Positions 27,368 through 35,393 of a stretch of DNA of 64,000 nucleotides are shown in pieces. This DNA is from CAZCZU01 sp964503475 (GTDB taxonomy: Bacteria > Pseudomonadota > Zetaproteobacteria > Mariprofundales > Mariprofundaceae): positions 33,120 through 97,119 of the forward strand of contig CAZCZU010000003.1 in the NCBI GenBank assembly GCA_964503475.1, written 5' to 3'. Positions within the stretch are counted from its first letter, which is position 1. Each line of letters opens with the position of its first letter. The notes below the pieces were generated by a model. The model had not been told where the DNA came from and made no database searches. It saw nothing but the letters and a program-made list of their open reading frames with translations. The translations under genes were made by a program, and so were the position numbers.

Positions 27368-27438
27368 CCATTCCCTCCCGGAATCCATCGTGAGTCGGTC
27401 AACGGCACTATATGGCTTTGGCTTTTACGGATGCAAAT

Positions 27439-27468
27439 AAAAGAGGCGGGCATTTGCCCGCCTCTTTT
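27439..27468 (-). terminator. Bidirectional rho-independent terminator after ompA-like gene
   Basis: AAAAGAGGCGGGC and GCCCGCCTCTTTT form a perfect 13-bp stem around loop ATTT. With A and T runs on either side it can end transcription in both directions. It lies about 20 bases past the ompA-like stop, which is its likely client. Confidence 0.9.
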
Positions 27469-27487
27469 ATGACGTCGCTGAGTGCAA

Positions 27488-28501
27488 TTACGGATTAACG
27501 CGAACCTTTTGCTCTTCGCGGATGACCGAACGAATCTCCACGCGGCGGTTCTTGGCGCGACCTGCGGCTGTGGCATTGTCGGCCACCGGGTTGGCTTCAC
27601 CCTCACCCATGGTGGAGATGCGATCTGCCGCAACACCCTTACCGACCAGATAGGCCTTCACCGATTCGGCCCGCTGCTCGGAAAGGGCCTGGTTCAGCGT
27701 GGCGGCACCACGGCTGTCGGTGTAGCCGGTAATCGAGAGTCCGGCATTCGGATACCTGGCGGCAAAATCGACCACCTTATCCAGCTGCGGGAAGGCGGAA
27801 GGCTTCAGCACCGCCGAGCCGGAATCGAAGTTGGCACCTTCGATGGTGACCGGTTTGTCGGAGAAGATCGTCTTGTAGACCGGCTTGGGCGCCGGCTTCG
27901 GCTCCTCCTTCACCATGGCCACCGGTGCCGGAGCGGGCTTCGGTGCGTTGCCGAAGTAGTAGTTCAGCCCCAGCGTGAAATTGTTGTTGTTCAGCTTGGT
28001 GGCGTTCTTCTTGCCGCTGTTGCCGGTCCACTCGAGTGCAACGCCGAGGTTCGGCATCGCCTTGTATTCGACGCCGGCGCCATAGTGCACGGCATTATCC
28101 TTGATCACCGCAGCATACGGATCGCCATTGCCGGTGACACGGGCATAGCCCACCTTGGCGTAGGGCATCCATTTGTCGTTGGGGATGCCGAGCTTCAGGT
28201 CGGCACCGTAGACCTGGCTGCCGTAGTTGACCGTTGCCGGCGCGACACCGGTGCCGGTATGGGTCTTCTTGCTGTTGTAGTCGTAGAAGCCGGAGAGGCC
28301 GAGCAGAAAGTTGTTCACATCCCAGTTGTAGCCGGCTTCGCCACCGCCGGAAAAGACGGTTTTGCTGCTTACCGAGCTCATATCGGTGACATTCACGCCG
28401 GCCTTGGCGCCGATATACGGGCCGTCGAATTCACTGGCCTGGGCTGTGCCGACGCCCATCAGCGCCGCAATCAAGGCTGGAGCAATCGTGTTTTTGTTCA
28501 T
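27488..28501 (-). CDS. OmpA-family outer-membrane protein
   Basis: A 337-residue protein with a signal peptide (cleavage after AQA, mature SEFDGPYIGAKAG). An N-terminal beta-barrel of about eight strands follows, then a Pro/Ala/Lys linker (NAPKPAPAPVAMVKEEPKPA) and a C-terminal OmpA peptidoglycan-binding domain: NFDSGSAVLKPSAFPQLDKV, GYTDSRGAATLNQALSEQRA and AKNRRVEIRS. It links the outer membrane to the cell wall. A GGGGG site precedes the ATG. It is a monocistronic gene, judging by the terminator downstream. Confidence 0.93.
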   Translation of the reverse strand: MNKNTIAPALIAALMGVGTAQASEFDGPYIGAKAGVNVTDMSSVSSKTVFSGGGEAGYNWDVNNFLLGLSGFYDYNSKKTHTGTGVAPATVNYGSQVYGADLKLGIPNDKWMPYAKVGYARVTGNGDPYAAVIKDNAVHYGAGVEYKAMPNLGVALEWTGNSGKKNATKLNNNNFTLGLNYYFGNAPKPAPAPVAMVKEEPKPAPKPVYKTIFSDKPVTIEGANFDSGSAVLKPSAFPQLDKVVDFAARYPNAGLSITGYTDSRGAATLNQALSEQRAESVKAYLVGKGVAADRISTMGEGEANPVADNATAAGRAKNRRVEIRSVIREEQKVRVNP

Positions 28502-28590
28502 TGGAGACCCCCTGTTGTGTCATAGATCACATTTCCCGGTTATAGACCGGATTTGGGGATTGGCAATAGCGGAGTGGAATTTCGTGCTGG

Positions 28591-29112
28591 TTACTCGATG
28601 TCGGGGAAGAGCCTGTCCGTAAAGCCGAAGCGGCTCATGTCCGGCATGCGCATCGGGTAGAGGATGCCATCCAGATGGTCGCACTCATGCTGCACCACAC
28701 GGGCATGGAAGTCGGCCACTTCGCGTTCGATCACGTTGCCGAATGGATCGAAGCCACGGTAGCGGATATGCGCGTAGCGAGGTACCAGGCCACGCAAGCC
28801 AGGCAGGCTCAGACAACCCTCCCACCCCTCTTCGATGGCATCGGAGAGCGGCGTGATGACCGGGTTGATCAGCACCGTTTCAGGGACGGCCTCGGCATCG
28901 GGATAGCGCGGATTTTGCTCCACACCGAAGATGACAACACGTTGCAGGACACCGACCTGGGGTGCTGCCAGGCCTGCTCCGTCATGGGCAATCATCGTCT
29001 GGCGCATATCTGCGATCAGGCTATGCAGATCGGGTGTGTCGAATGCCTCGATTTCAACGGAGCGTTCCAACAGGCGCCCGTCGCCCATGCGCAGGATATC
29101 ACGAATGGCCAT
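28591..29112 (-). CDS. def: Peptide deformylase
   Basis: A 173-residue metalloenzyme that removes the N-formyl group from new proteins. All three family motifs are present: GAGLAAPQVGV, EGCLSLPGL (metal Cys) and VVQHECDHLDGILY (metal His pair and catalytic Glu). Unlike the common def-fmt arrangement, it lies downstream of a thiE-like gene, with one base between them. Confidence 0.95.
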   Translation of the reverse strand: MAIRDILRMGDGRLLERSVEIEAFDTPDLHSLIADMRQTMIAHDGAGLAAPQVGVLQRVVIFGVEQNPRYPDAEAVPETVLINPVITPLSDAIEEGWEGCLSLPGLRGLVPRYAHIRYRGFDPFGNVIEREVADFHARVVQHECDHLDGILYPMRMPDMSRFGFTDRLFPDIE

Positions 29113-29113
29113 C

Positions 29114-29728
29114 TCAGCGTTCTCTCAGAAGGGCGGTAGCGGCTGCAGAAGGGTCGGCCGCATCGAGGATGGCGCGGATCACGGCAACGGGATAAGCGGC
29201 AAGCTCGTGTCGATTGGCGGTATCGATACCGCCAAGTGCCACGACGGGCAGTGGGATGGTATCGGCCAGTTGCCGGAAACGTTCGACACCAAGATGCGGG
29301 GCGCCGGAATGACTGGCGGTCGGGAACACCGGCGAGAGCAGGGCGAAATCGGCGCCGGCTGTGTGCGCTTTGGCCAGCTGCTCGGCTGAATGGCAGGAGG
29401 CCGATAGGGACATCGTATCGCCAGCCAGCCAGCGGCGCATGGCCGGCAGCTCTCGGATGGCATCGGAGGCGACGTGTACACCATCGGCCTCCACGGCGCG
29501 GGCAATGTCGGCCTGGGTATGGATGAGCAGACGGGCAGCGTGGGTACGGGTTATGGCGCGCAGTTCGGCGGCCAGGGCCAGCAGCTTGCCGGAATCGAGC
29601 TGCTTCTCGCGCAGCAGGACGGCATCGACACCGCCGGCAAGACCCGCCTCAATGGCGGCCAGCAATGCCTCGCGCGGGCGCTCATCGCCGGGCGTGATGA
29701 GGATCAGGCGTGGCAGGTCTGGCTTCAG
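29114..29728 (-). CDS. Thiamine-phosphate synthase ThiE/TenI-like protein
   Basis: A TIM-barrel protein with the ThiE/TenI pattern: GGVDAVLLREKQLDSGKL, LLIHTQADIARAVEADGVHV, SLSASCHSAEQLAKAHTAGADFALLSPVF and PLPVVALGGIDTAN. The usual ThiE NDR is NTQ-like (HTQ) here, so it may be a relative rather than a true ThiE. The only canonical start (TTG at 29665) would delete the first strand RLILITPGDE. The frame stays open upstream to a CTG at 29728 that overlaps the previous TGA. I give the longer form (204 aa) but its start codon is unproven. Confidence 0.75.
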   Translation of the reverse strand: MKPDLPRLILITPGDERPREALLAAIEAGLAGGVDAVLLREKQLDSGKLLALAAELRAITRTHAARLLIHTQADIARAVEADGVHVASDAIRELPAMRRWLAGDTMSLSASCHSAEQLAKAHTAGADFALLSPVFPTASHSGAPHLGVERFRQLADTIPLPVVALGGIDTANRHELAAYPVAVIRAILDAADPSAAATALLRER

Positions 29729-30126
29729 AAGCGCTTGAGGACCCAGACCGGCGGATTGAGCGGTTTGTAGCCGCCCGGCAGGCGGCGCTGGAAGTTGCCG
29801 TCGCCATTGTCATCGTAAAGGTAGTAGGCCGGCAGGCCACCCGGAGGCTGCACCTTGATCATGTAGACCTTGCCCTTGACGGCATACTCGCTCACCTCGG
29901 CGCCATCCTTGCGGGTGTAGGAGCGCACCTCGACGTTGGCCTGGCCCTCACCGGGAGAAAGCTCCTTGTTCAGGTTCGGCTTGCTCTCCGTCTCGGGTGC
30001 CGGGGCAGTCGCGGAGCTGCCGGTGGCATGTGTGTCATGCTGCGGCGGCGGCAACGCCTCATCGGCGGCCTGGGCCGAAACGGCGGTGAAGAGTGTCAGG
30101 GTCAGGAGAAGAGCAAAATTACGCAT
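29725..30126 (-). CDS. Exported DUF2782 protein
   Basis: A 133-residue protein with a signal peptide (MRNFALLLTLTLFTAVSAQA) and a low-complexity Pro/Thr/Ala stretch. A C-terminal DUF2782 domain of about 65 residues follows (VEVRSYTRKDGAEVSEYAVK, VYMIKVQPPGGLPAYYLYD). It is probably periplasmic and its function is unknown. The ATG at 30126 starts the signal peptide cleanly. Its stop overlaps the presumed start of the thiE-like gene. Confidence 0.82.
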   Translation of the reverse strand: MRNFALLLTLTLFTAVSAQAADEALPPPQHDTHATGSSATAPAPETESKPNLNKELSPGEGQANVEVRSYTRKDGAEVSEYAVKGKVYMIKVQPPGGLPAYYLYDDNGDGNFQRRLPGGYKPLNPPVWVLKRF

Positions 30127-30158
30127 GGCGGAAGTATAGCGCATTTGATGTGACATCC

Positions 30159-30674
30159 TCAGTTCTTTTTGCGCCGGAACAGCGCAAGACAGGAGCCGCC
30201 TCCGCTGTTGGGAGTCGGGATGACGGCCAGTACCAGCCCGGCATACGGCCCCTCACGCAGCCACTGGTAGACGGCATCCTTGAGCACTGGCTTGCCCTGG
30301 GAGTGCAGGCCGCGACCGTGCACGATGCAGAGCACGCGTCCGCCCTCGGCCAGCATCTGTCCGGCATGCTGTTCCAGTTGCGCCAGTGCCGCATCACGGT
30401 TCATGCCGTGTAGATCGATTTCGCTATGCACCGGGGGCTGGCCGGATGCCAGTCGGCGCAGCCGTTCGCGCGAAATTCCGTCGGCGCAAAGCACCCATGC
30501 CTCGTCCGTCGCCTCGGGGCCTGCATGGGCGGCGTTGCCCTGAGTCGGTATGACCGTGCCGTGACGCGAGGCGGGACGGGGCCTGGGGGGGCGCTTTTTG
30601 GGCTCCACCTTCTCAGGCTTCTGCAGGGGCTGCACCATGCCCATCGCCTTGGCGAACAGATCGTCGTCGGCCAC
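30159..30674 (-). CDS. Smr domain endonuclease-like protein
   Basis: A 171-residue protein with a disordered, basic N-terminus (KRPPRPRPASRHG) and a C-terminal Smr domain: SEIDLHGMNRDAALAQLEQ (LDLHG motif) and VLCIVHGRGLHSQGKPVLKD (HGxG motif). Standalone Smr proteins such as SmrA/SmrB act as nucleases; SmrB cuts mRNA at collided ribosomes. Which of these applies is not known. It lies 8 bases downstream of gpsA. Confidence 0.87.
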   Translation of the reverse strand: MADDDLFAKAMGMVQPLQKPEKVEPKKRPPRPRPASRHGTVIPTQGNAAHAGPEATDEAWVLCADGISRERLRRLASGQPPVHSEIDLHGMNRDAALAQLEQHAGQMLAEGGRVLCIVHGRGLHSQGKPVLKDAVYQWLREGPYAGLVLAVIPTPNSGGGSCLALFRRKKN

Positions 30675-30681
30675 GAAGGGG

Positions 30682-31665
30682 TTACTCCTGACGCTCCGGT
30701 CGGGCCAGCAGGGCCTGGACGGCCTCCTGCGGGCTCACATCGCCGGCGAGGATGGCCTGCACGGTCTGGGTGATAGGCATGTCGACACCAAGCTCGGCGG
30801 CCAGCGATCGGGCTGCCGTTGCCGTGCGTTCGCCCTCGGTGACCTGGCCAATGCGCTGGCGTGCTGCCTCCAGACTCAGCCTCTCGGTGAGCAGCATGCC
30901 GAGTCTGCGGTTGCGGGAGAGGTCGCCCGTGCAGGTGAGTACGAGATCGCCCAGGCCCGAGAGGCCGTTCAGCGTGTCCTGGCGGGCGCCGCAGGCGACG
31001 GCGAGGCGTGTGATTTCGGCAATGCCGCGTGTCACCAGGGCCGCGGTGGCGTTGTGGCCCAGCTTCAGCCCTTCGGCGATACCGGCGGCAATGGCGATGA
31101 CATTCTTCAATGCCCCCCCCAGGGCCACGCCGGCCATATCGGTGCTGGTGTAGATGCGGAAGCTGTTGTCATCGAAATAGGTGGCGACGGTGCGGGCCAG
31201 GTGCAGATCATGTGCGGCCATGGTGATGGCGGTGGGACGTCCTTCGGCCACCTCGGCAGCAAAGGAGGGCCCGGAAAGAATGGCGGCGCGCTCTTCGCCG
31301 ACAAAACGAACCATGAACTCGTCCACCCGTTCGTGCGTATCGGGACTTAGCCCCTTGCAGGCGGCCACGACCGGCTGGGATAGATCCGCCAGCTCCGGCA
31401 ACAGTTCGAGCGAGGCCGAACAGGGCAGGGCCAGCACGATGACGGCGGCATCCTGCTGGGCTGCGGCACGATCGTGCGTGACATGCAGGCTGTCGGGAAA
31501 ACGGATGCCGGGCAGGTAGCGGCTGTTCTCGCGCGCTGCCTGCATGGCGGCGGCTGTCGCTTCGGTGCGGGCCACAAGCGTCACCGGGCGCCCGTGCCGG
31601 GCCATCACCATCGCCAGGGCCGTGCCCCAGGAGCCGGCACCAATCACACATGCCTTTTCGTTCAT
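30682..31665 (-). CDS. gpsA: Glycerol-3-phosphate dehydrogenase [NAD(P)+]
   Basis: A 327-residue enzyme that makes sn-glycerol-3-phosphate from DHAP for phospholipid synthesis. It has the dinucleotide loop VIGAGSWGTALAMVMARHG, AAILSGPSFAAEVAEGRPTA, the catalytic-lysine region GGALKNVIAIAAGIAEGLKLG and LSGLGDLVLTCTGDLSRNRRLG. Its ATG overlaps the lnt stop. The product supplies PlsY, encoded elsewhere in the window. Confidence 0.95.
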   Translation of the reverse strand: MNEKACVIGAGSWGTALAMVMARHGRPVTLVARTEATAAAMQAARENSRYLPGIRFPDSLHVTHDRAAAQQDAAVIVLALPCSASLELLPELADLSQPVVAACKGLSPDTHERVDEFMVRFVGEERAAILSGPSFAAEVAEGRPTAITMAAHDLHLARTVATYFDDNSFRIYTSTDMAGVALGGALKNVIAIAAGIAEGLKLGHNATAALVTRGIAEITRLAVACGARQDTLNGLSGLGDLVLTCTGDLSRNRRLGMLLTERLSLEAARQRIGQVTEGERTATAARSLAAELGVDMPITQTVQAILAGDVSPQEAVQALLARPERQE

Positions 31666-33137
31666 TCTCTGCTCCTCCCCACCAGTGCCAGCAGTGCCAG
31701 TCCTGTGAGCAGCAGGGCCGGCAGGTCACCCCAGCGCTGGTACGGGGTGATTTGATCGGAACTGCGATATGTACCGCGAACGACGGTTTGCGTCCACCAG
31801 GGGGCGGTGGCGGTGATGGCACCATTCGGGGCGATGATGGCGCTTACGCCGGTATTGGCGGCGCGCAGCACATAGCGACCGTTCTCCACGGCGCGCATGC
31901 GTGCTGCCTGCAGGTGCTGCCAGGCGGCGGGGCTCTTGCCGTACCAGGCATCGTTGGTAACGACGACCAGCACATTGGCACCGTTGGCCACCCGGGCCCG
32001 TGCCTGCTCGGGAAAGATCGATTCGTAGCAGATCAGGGCGCCGTAGGTCGTACCATTCTCATTGAGCACGCCGCTGTCGCTGGCGGGCAGGAAATCGCCA
32101 ATATCGGGGACCAGCTTGCGCACAAACGGCAGCCATTCCGGCACGTATTCGCCGAACGGCACCAGGTGATGCTTGCCGACAAACGGTCGCTCGCCGTCGG
32201 TGCGCTGCAGGAAGAGGCCGTTCTGGGCTGCCCGCTCATTGGGGCCACCCACCAGCCTCAGGCCGCCGAACAGCACCGGTCGTTGCCAGCTCTTCATTTG
32301 ACGCTTCAGGCGTGCATCCCATTGCGGAGCCCGGGAGAGGAAGAAAGGCACGGCCGCTTCCGGCCAGACGATCAGGTCGGTGTCGGCAAGATTGTGGGCT
32401 GAAAGTCTCTCCAGACGCTGCATGCTCTCTTCGAGAAAGGCACGATCCCACTTCTGGTCCTGCGGGATGTCGGGCTGTACGAGCAGGGCTGTGCGTTCGG
32501 GGCCATCGGCTGTATAGGGAGCCGGAGCAAGCAGGCCTGCAATGACGACGAGCAGCAACATGCCGCTGCCGTAGGGGGAGGCCTGGCGGTCGAAAGAGAG
32601 TGCTGCCCCGGTGGCGAGCAGCACAGGGAACAGGGTGACGCCATAGACGCCGAGCACAGCACCCCAGCCGACAGCCGGGGTGTCGAGAATCAGGTTGCCG
32701 ATGGCCGTCCAGGGCAGGCCGGTGAAGATATGGCCGCGCAGCCACTCCTCGATAATGCCGAGCAGCGGCAGGGTGAGCAGCAGCCAGGCGGGACGCGGTG
32801 CCAGGCGATGGGCAGCCCAGCCCCACAGGGCCGGAAAAAGGCCCAGTACCACGCCCACCAGTGCCACAATGCCATAGGCCGCAAGCCATGGCAGATGGCC
32901 GTAGAGGTGAAAGGTGTCGGCCAGCCACCAGGCACCGAAACCGAACCAGCCGAAGCCGAAGGCGAAGCTGATGCGGAACGGATGATCGCAGCGCAGCAGC
33001 CAGGCCCAGCCGGCCAGTGCCACGATGGCCAGCCAGCTCTGGTCATAGGGGGCATAGGCGAAGGGCATCAGCCCGCCGCACAGCAGTGCAATCAGCATGC
33101 GTGCCCACAGAGGTATGGTGGCTAGCGGGCGTTGCAT
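31662..33137 (-). CDS. lnt: Apolipoprotein N-acyltransferase
   Basis: A 491-residue inner-membrane enzyme that adds the third acyl chain to lipoproteins. The N-terminal half has about seven membrane segments. The C-terminal nitrilase domain has the catalytic triad in LIVWPEAAVPFF (Glu), VGKHHLVPFGEYVP (Lys) and ALICYESIFPE (Cys). It lies directly downstream of corC, as in many proteobacteria. Clients in this window include the lipoproteins near 51.1, 59.5 and 61.0 kb. Confidence 0.94.
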   Translation of the reverse strand: MQRPLATIPLWARMLIALLCGGLMPFAYAPYDQSWLAIVALAGWAWLLRCDHPFRISFAFGFGWFGFGAWWLADTFHLYGHLPWLAAYGIVALVGVVLGLFPALWGWAAHRLAPRPAWLLLTLPLLGIIEEWLRGHIFTGLPWTAIGNLILDTPAVGWGAVLGVYGVTLFPVLLATGAALSFDRQASPYGSGMLLLVVIAGLLAPAPYTADGPERTALLVQPDIPQDQKWDRAFLEESMQRLERLSAHNLADTDLIVWPEAAVPFFLSRAPQWDARLKRQMKSWQRPVLFGGLRLVGGPNERAAQNGLFLQRTDGERPFVGKHHLVPFGEYVPEWLPFVRKLVPDIGDFLPASDSGVLNENGTTYGALICYESIFPEQARARVANGANVLVVVTNDAWYGKSPAAWQHLQAARMRAVENGRYVLRAANTGVSAIIAPNGAITATAPWWTQTVVRGTYRSSDQITPYQRWGDLPALLLTGLALLALVGRSRE

Positions 33138-33141
33138 GGTT

Positions 33142-33981
33142 TCAGCCCCGGCTGTCGATGCTGCTGAGCGGGGTGGGACGAACCAGGATGCGAATCACCC
33201 GGCGTGGATCGGCATCGAGAATGTTCATGTCCAGGTCCGCCACCAGAATACGTTCGCCGCGCACCGGGATGCGGCCCAGCTCGGTGGTGATCAGGCCGGC
33301 GACGGTATCGAAATCGCCCTGCGGCACTGCGATACCGACCAGTTCGGCGAACTCCTCGATATGCATGCGCCCCATCACCTCGAGTGCTCCGCTGTCGGTA
33401 CGTACGAACTCCGCCTCATCGGAGGATTCGTCGCTTTCGGCCAGCGAGCCGACGATCTCCTCCAGCAGATCGGAGAGGGTGATCAGCCCGGCCGTGCCGC
33501 CGTACTCATCGAGCACGATGGCGATATGGCTCCCCTCCTTCATGTCCGACAGCAGGCGCGGCACGCGCTGCAGCTCCGACACCTTCAGACAGGGGCGAAT
33601 CAGCTCTTTGAGGGTGTCGTGACGACCCTCGGCACGTACGGCGAACAGGTCCCAGACATGCACGACACCGAGGATACGGTCGATATCCCCCTCCATGACC
33701 GGTAGGCGGGTGACACCGCTGTTCAGCATGATGGTCTCGGCCTCCTCCAGTGAGCTGCCGATATCGACGGCCCGGATCTCCAGGCGCGGAATCATCACCT
33801 CGCGTACCCGTGTCTCGTTGAAATCGACGATGCGCTCCAGCATACGCCGCTGCTCCTCGGAGTGGATCGCCTCGGCCCGGTCGATCAGATGCAGCAACTC
33901 ATCGACATCGCGACCCGGACGGAGATAGGTCAGCAACTGCTGGCGCAGCCACTCTTTCCAGCGCTTAATCATCGGTTTCAT
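33142..33981 (-). CDS. corC: CorC/HlyC-type CBS-domain protein
   Basis: A 279-residue soluble protein: VREVMIPRLEIRAVDIGSS opens the first CBS domain, HIAIVLDEYGGTAGLITLSD lies in the second, and a C-terminal CorC_HlyC domain ends the protein (PQGDFDTVAGLITTELGRIP). These proteins are linked to magnesium/cobalt efflux or ion homeostasis. It sits between ybeY and lnt in the conserved miaB-phoH-ybeY-corC-lnt order, and its ATG overlaps the ybeY stop region. Confidence 0.92.
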   Translation of the reverse strand: MKPMIKRWKEWLRQQLLTYLRPGRDVDELLHLIDRAEAIHSEEQRRMLERIVDFNETRVREVMIPRLEIRAVDIGSSLEEAETIMLNSGVTRLPVMEGDIDRILGVVHVWDLFAVRAEGRHDTLKELIRPCLKVSELQRVPRLLSDMKEGSHIAIVLDEYGGTAGLITLSDLLEEIVGSLAESDESSDEAEFVRTDSGALEVMGRMHIEEFAELVGIAVPQGDFDTVAGLITTELGRIPVRGERILVADLDMNILDADPRRVIRILVRPTPLSSIDSRG

Positions 33982-34447
33982 TTACCTCGTCAGGATAGGG
34001 GTCGTGCAGGCCGAGCTCGCGCATGATGGCGCGCTCCAGCGGGTGCATGCGTGCGGCATCGGCATCCATGATGTGGTCATGGCCGAGCAGGTGCAGGGTG
34101 CCGTGCACGATCAGATGCAGGATATGGTCGGCAGCCGGAAGACCAAGCCGTTCCGCTTCGCGGATGACGAACGGCATGGCCAGTACAATGTCACCCAGAG
34201 GGAAGGTCGCGTCGAAATCGGGGGCTTCCTGTTGCGGGAAGGAGAGGACATCGGTGACCTTGTCCTTATTGCGCCACCGGGCATTGAGGGCATGCACTTC
34301 GGCATCGGCCGCGAAACGGATGCAGAGCTGGGGCTCATCGGCATCAAGTCCTGCGGTGCGGCAGGCGGCAATGACCGCCTGCTGCACCGCGGTGGTACTG
34401 GGCAGAGGCTCTTCGTCCACCCCTTCATCGATCAAGAGATCAATCAT
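33965..34447 (-). CDS. ybeY: Endoribonuclease YbeY
   Basis: A 160-residue zinc-dependent RNase needed for 16S rRNA 3'-end maturation and ribosome quality control. It has KVTDVLSFPQQEAPDF, LGDIVLAMPFV and the zinc-binding HLIVHGTLHLLGHDH. The ATG at 34447 (MIDLLIDEG) overlaps the phoH 3' end by eight bases; earlier in-frame starts lie inside phoH and lack family match. Confidence 0.93.
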   Translation of the reverse strand: MIDLLIDEGVDEEPLPSTTAVQQAVIAACRTAGLDADEPQLCIRFAADAEVHALNARWRNKDKVTDVLSFPQQEAPDFDATFPLGDIVLAMPFVIREAERLGLPAADHILHLIVHGTLHLLGHDHIMDADAARMHPLERAIMRELGLHDPYPDEVNETDD

Positions 34448-35393
34448 GATCTTCGCGATCATAGGCCTGGACGATCTGTTCGACCAGTTGGTGGCGAACC
34501 ACATCCTGGCTGTTCAGGCGGCAGATACCGATATCCCCGATCCCGTCGAGTACATGCAGGGCATGCTGCAGGCCACTGTGCTGGTGTGAGGGTAGATCGA
34601 TCTGGGTGATATCGCCGGTGACCACCATCTTCGAAGCGAAGCCCAGGCGGGTCAGGAACATCTTCATCTGGGCCCGGGTGGTGTTCTGCGCCTCATCGAG
34701 GATAACAAAGGCGTCGTTCAGCGTGCGGCCGCGCATGTAGGCCAGCGGTGCGATCTCGATGCGCCCCTGCTCCATCAGGCTGCCCATCTTCTCCACACCC
34801 AGCATGTCGGTCAGGGCATCGAACAGCGGCCGAAGGTAGGGATCCACCTTCTGCTGCAGGTCACCCGGCAGAAAGCCCAGGCGCTCGCCCGCCTCGACGG
34901 CCGGACGGGTCAGAATGATGCGCTCCACCTCGTGGCTGGTCAGTGCCACGACAGCGGCAGCCACGGCCAGGTAGGTCTTGCCGCAGCCGGCAGGGCCCAC
35001 CGAGATGGTCAGCGTGCGCTCCTGCATCTCACGCAGATAACGGCGCTGGTTGCGGCTCTTGCCCTGCACCTGGCGGCGACCGGCCATTAATGTGATCGCC
35101 TCGCCACTCGCTTCCGGCTCATGCTCCGGCAGCTGGCGGGTGGCGCGCAGCACCGTCTCGACATCGGCCAGTGTCAGGGTGTGATGGCGGGCCCGCTCAC
35201 CCAGCTGTTCCAGCACATCGGCGGCCGCGGCTGCCTGCTCCCCCTCGATCTGCCAGTCGCCGGCATGGCCCAGCAGGCGCACATCCATGGCCGTCTCGAT
35301 GCGTTTCAGATGCGCATTGCCCGCACCACAGAGATTGAGCAGGGCATCGGCATCGAGCTCCAGTGTCAGGCGAAAACTCGTATTCTCAGGCAA
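34440..35393 (-). CDS. ybeZ: PhoH-like ATPase (YbeZ)
   Basis: A 317-residue protein with an N-terminal KH-like region and a PhoH P-loop domain: TISVGPAGCGKTYLAVAAAV (Walker A), ILTRPAVEAGERLGFLPGDL, FVILDEAQNTTRAQMKMFLTR (Walker B) and VVTGDITQIDLP. It works with YbeY in rRNA processing. Its start overlaps the miaB stop by eight bases. Confidence 0.93.
   Translation of the reverse strand: MPENTSFRLTLELDADALLNLCGAGNAHLKRIETAMDVRLLGHAGDWQIEGEQAAAAADVLEQLGERARHHTLTLADVETVLRATRQLPEHEPEASGEAITLMAGRRQVQGKSRNQRRYLREMQERTLTISVGPAGCGKTYLAVAAAVVALTSHEVERIILTRPAVEAGERLGFLPGDLQQKVDPYLRPLFDALTDMLGVEKMGSLMEQGRIEIAPLAYMRGRTLNDAFVILDEAQNTTRAQMKMFLTRLGFASKMVVTGDITQIDLPSHQHSGLQHALHVLDGIGDIGICRLNSQDVVRHQLVEQIVQAYDREDHD

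Noticed and set aside
29665..29760. TPP riboswitch in front of the thiE-like gene
   Set aside because: There is no intergenic space; the upstream gene overlaps, and no THI-box pattern was seen.
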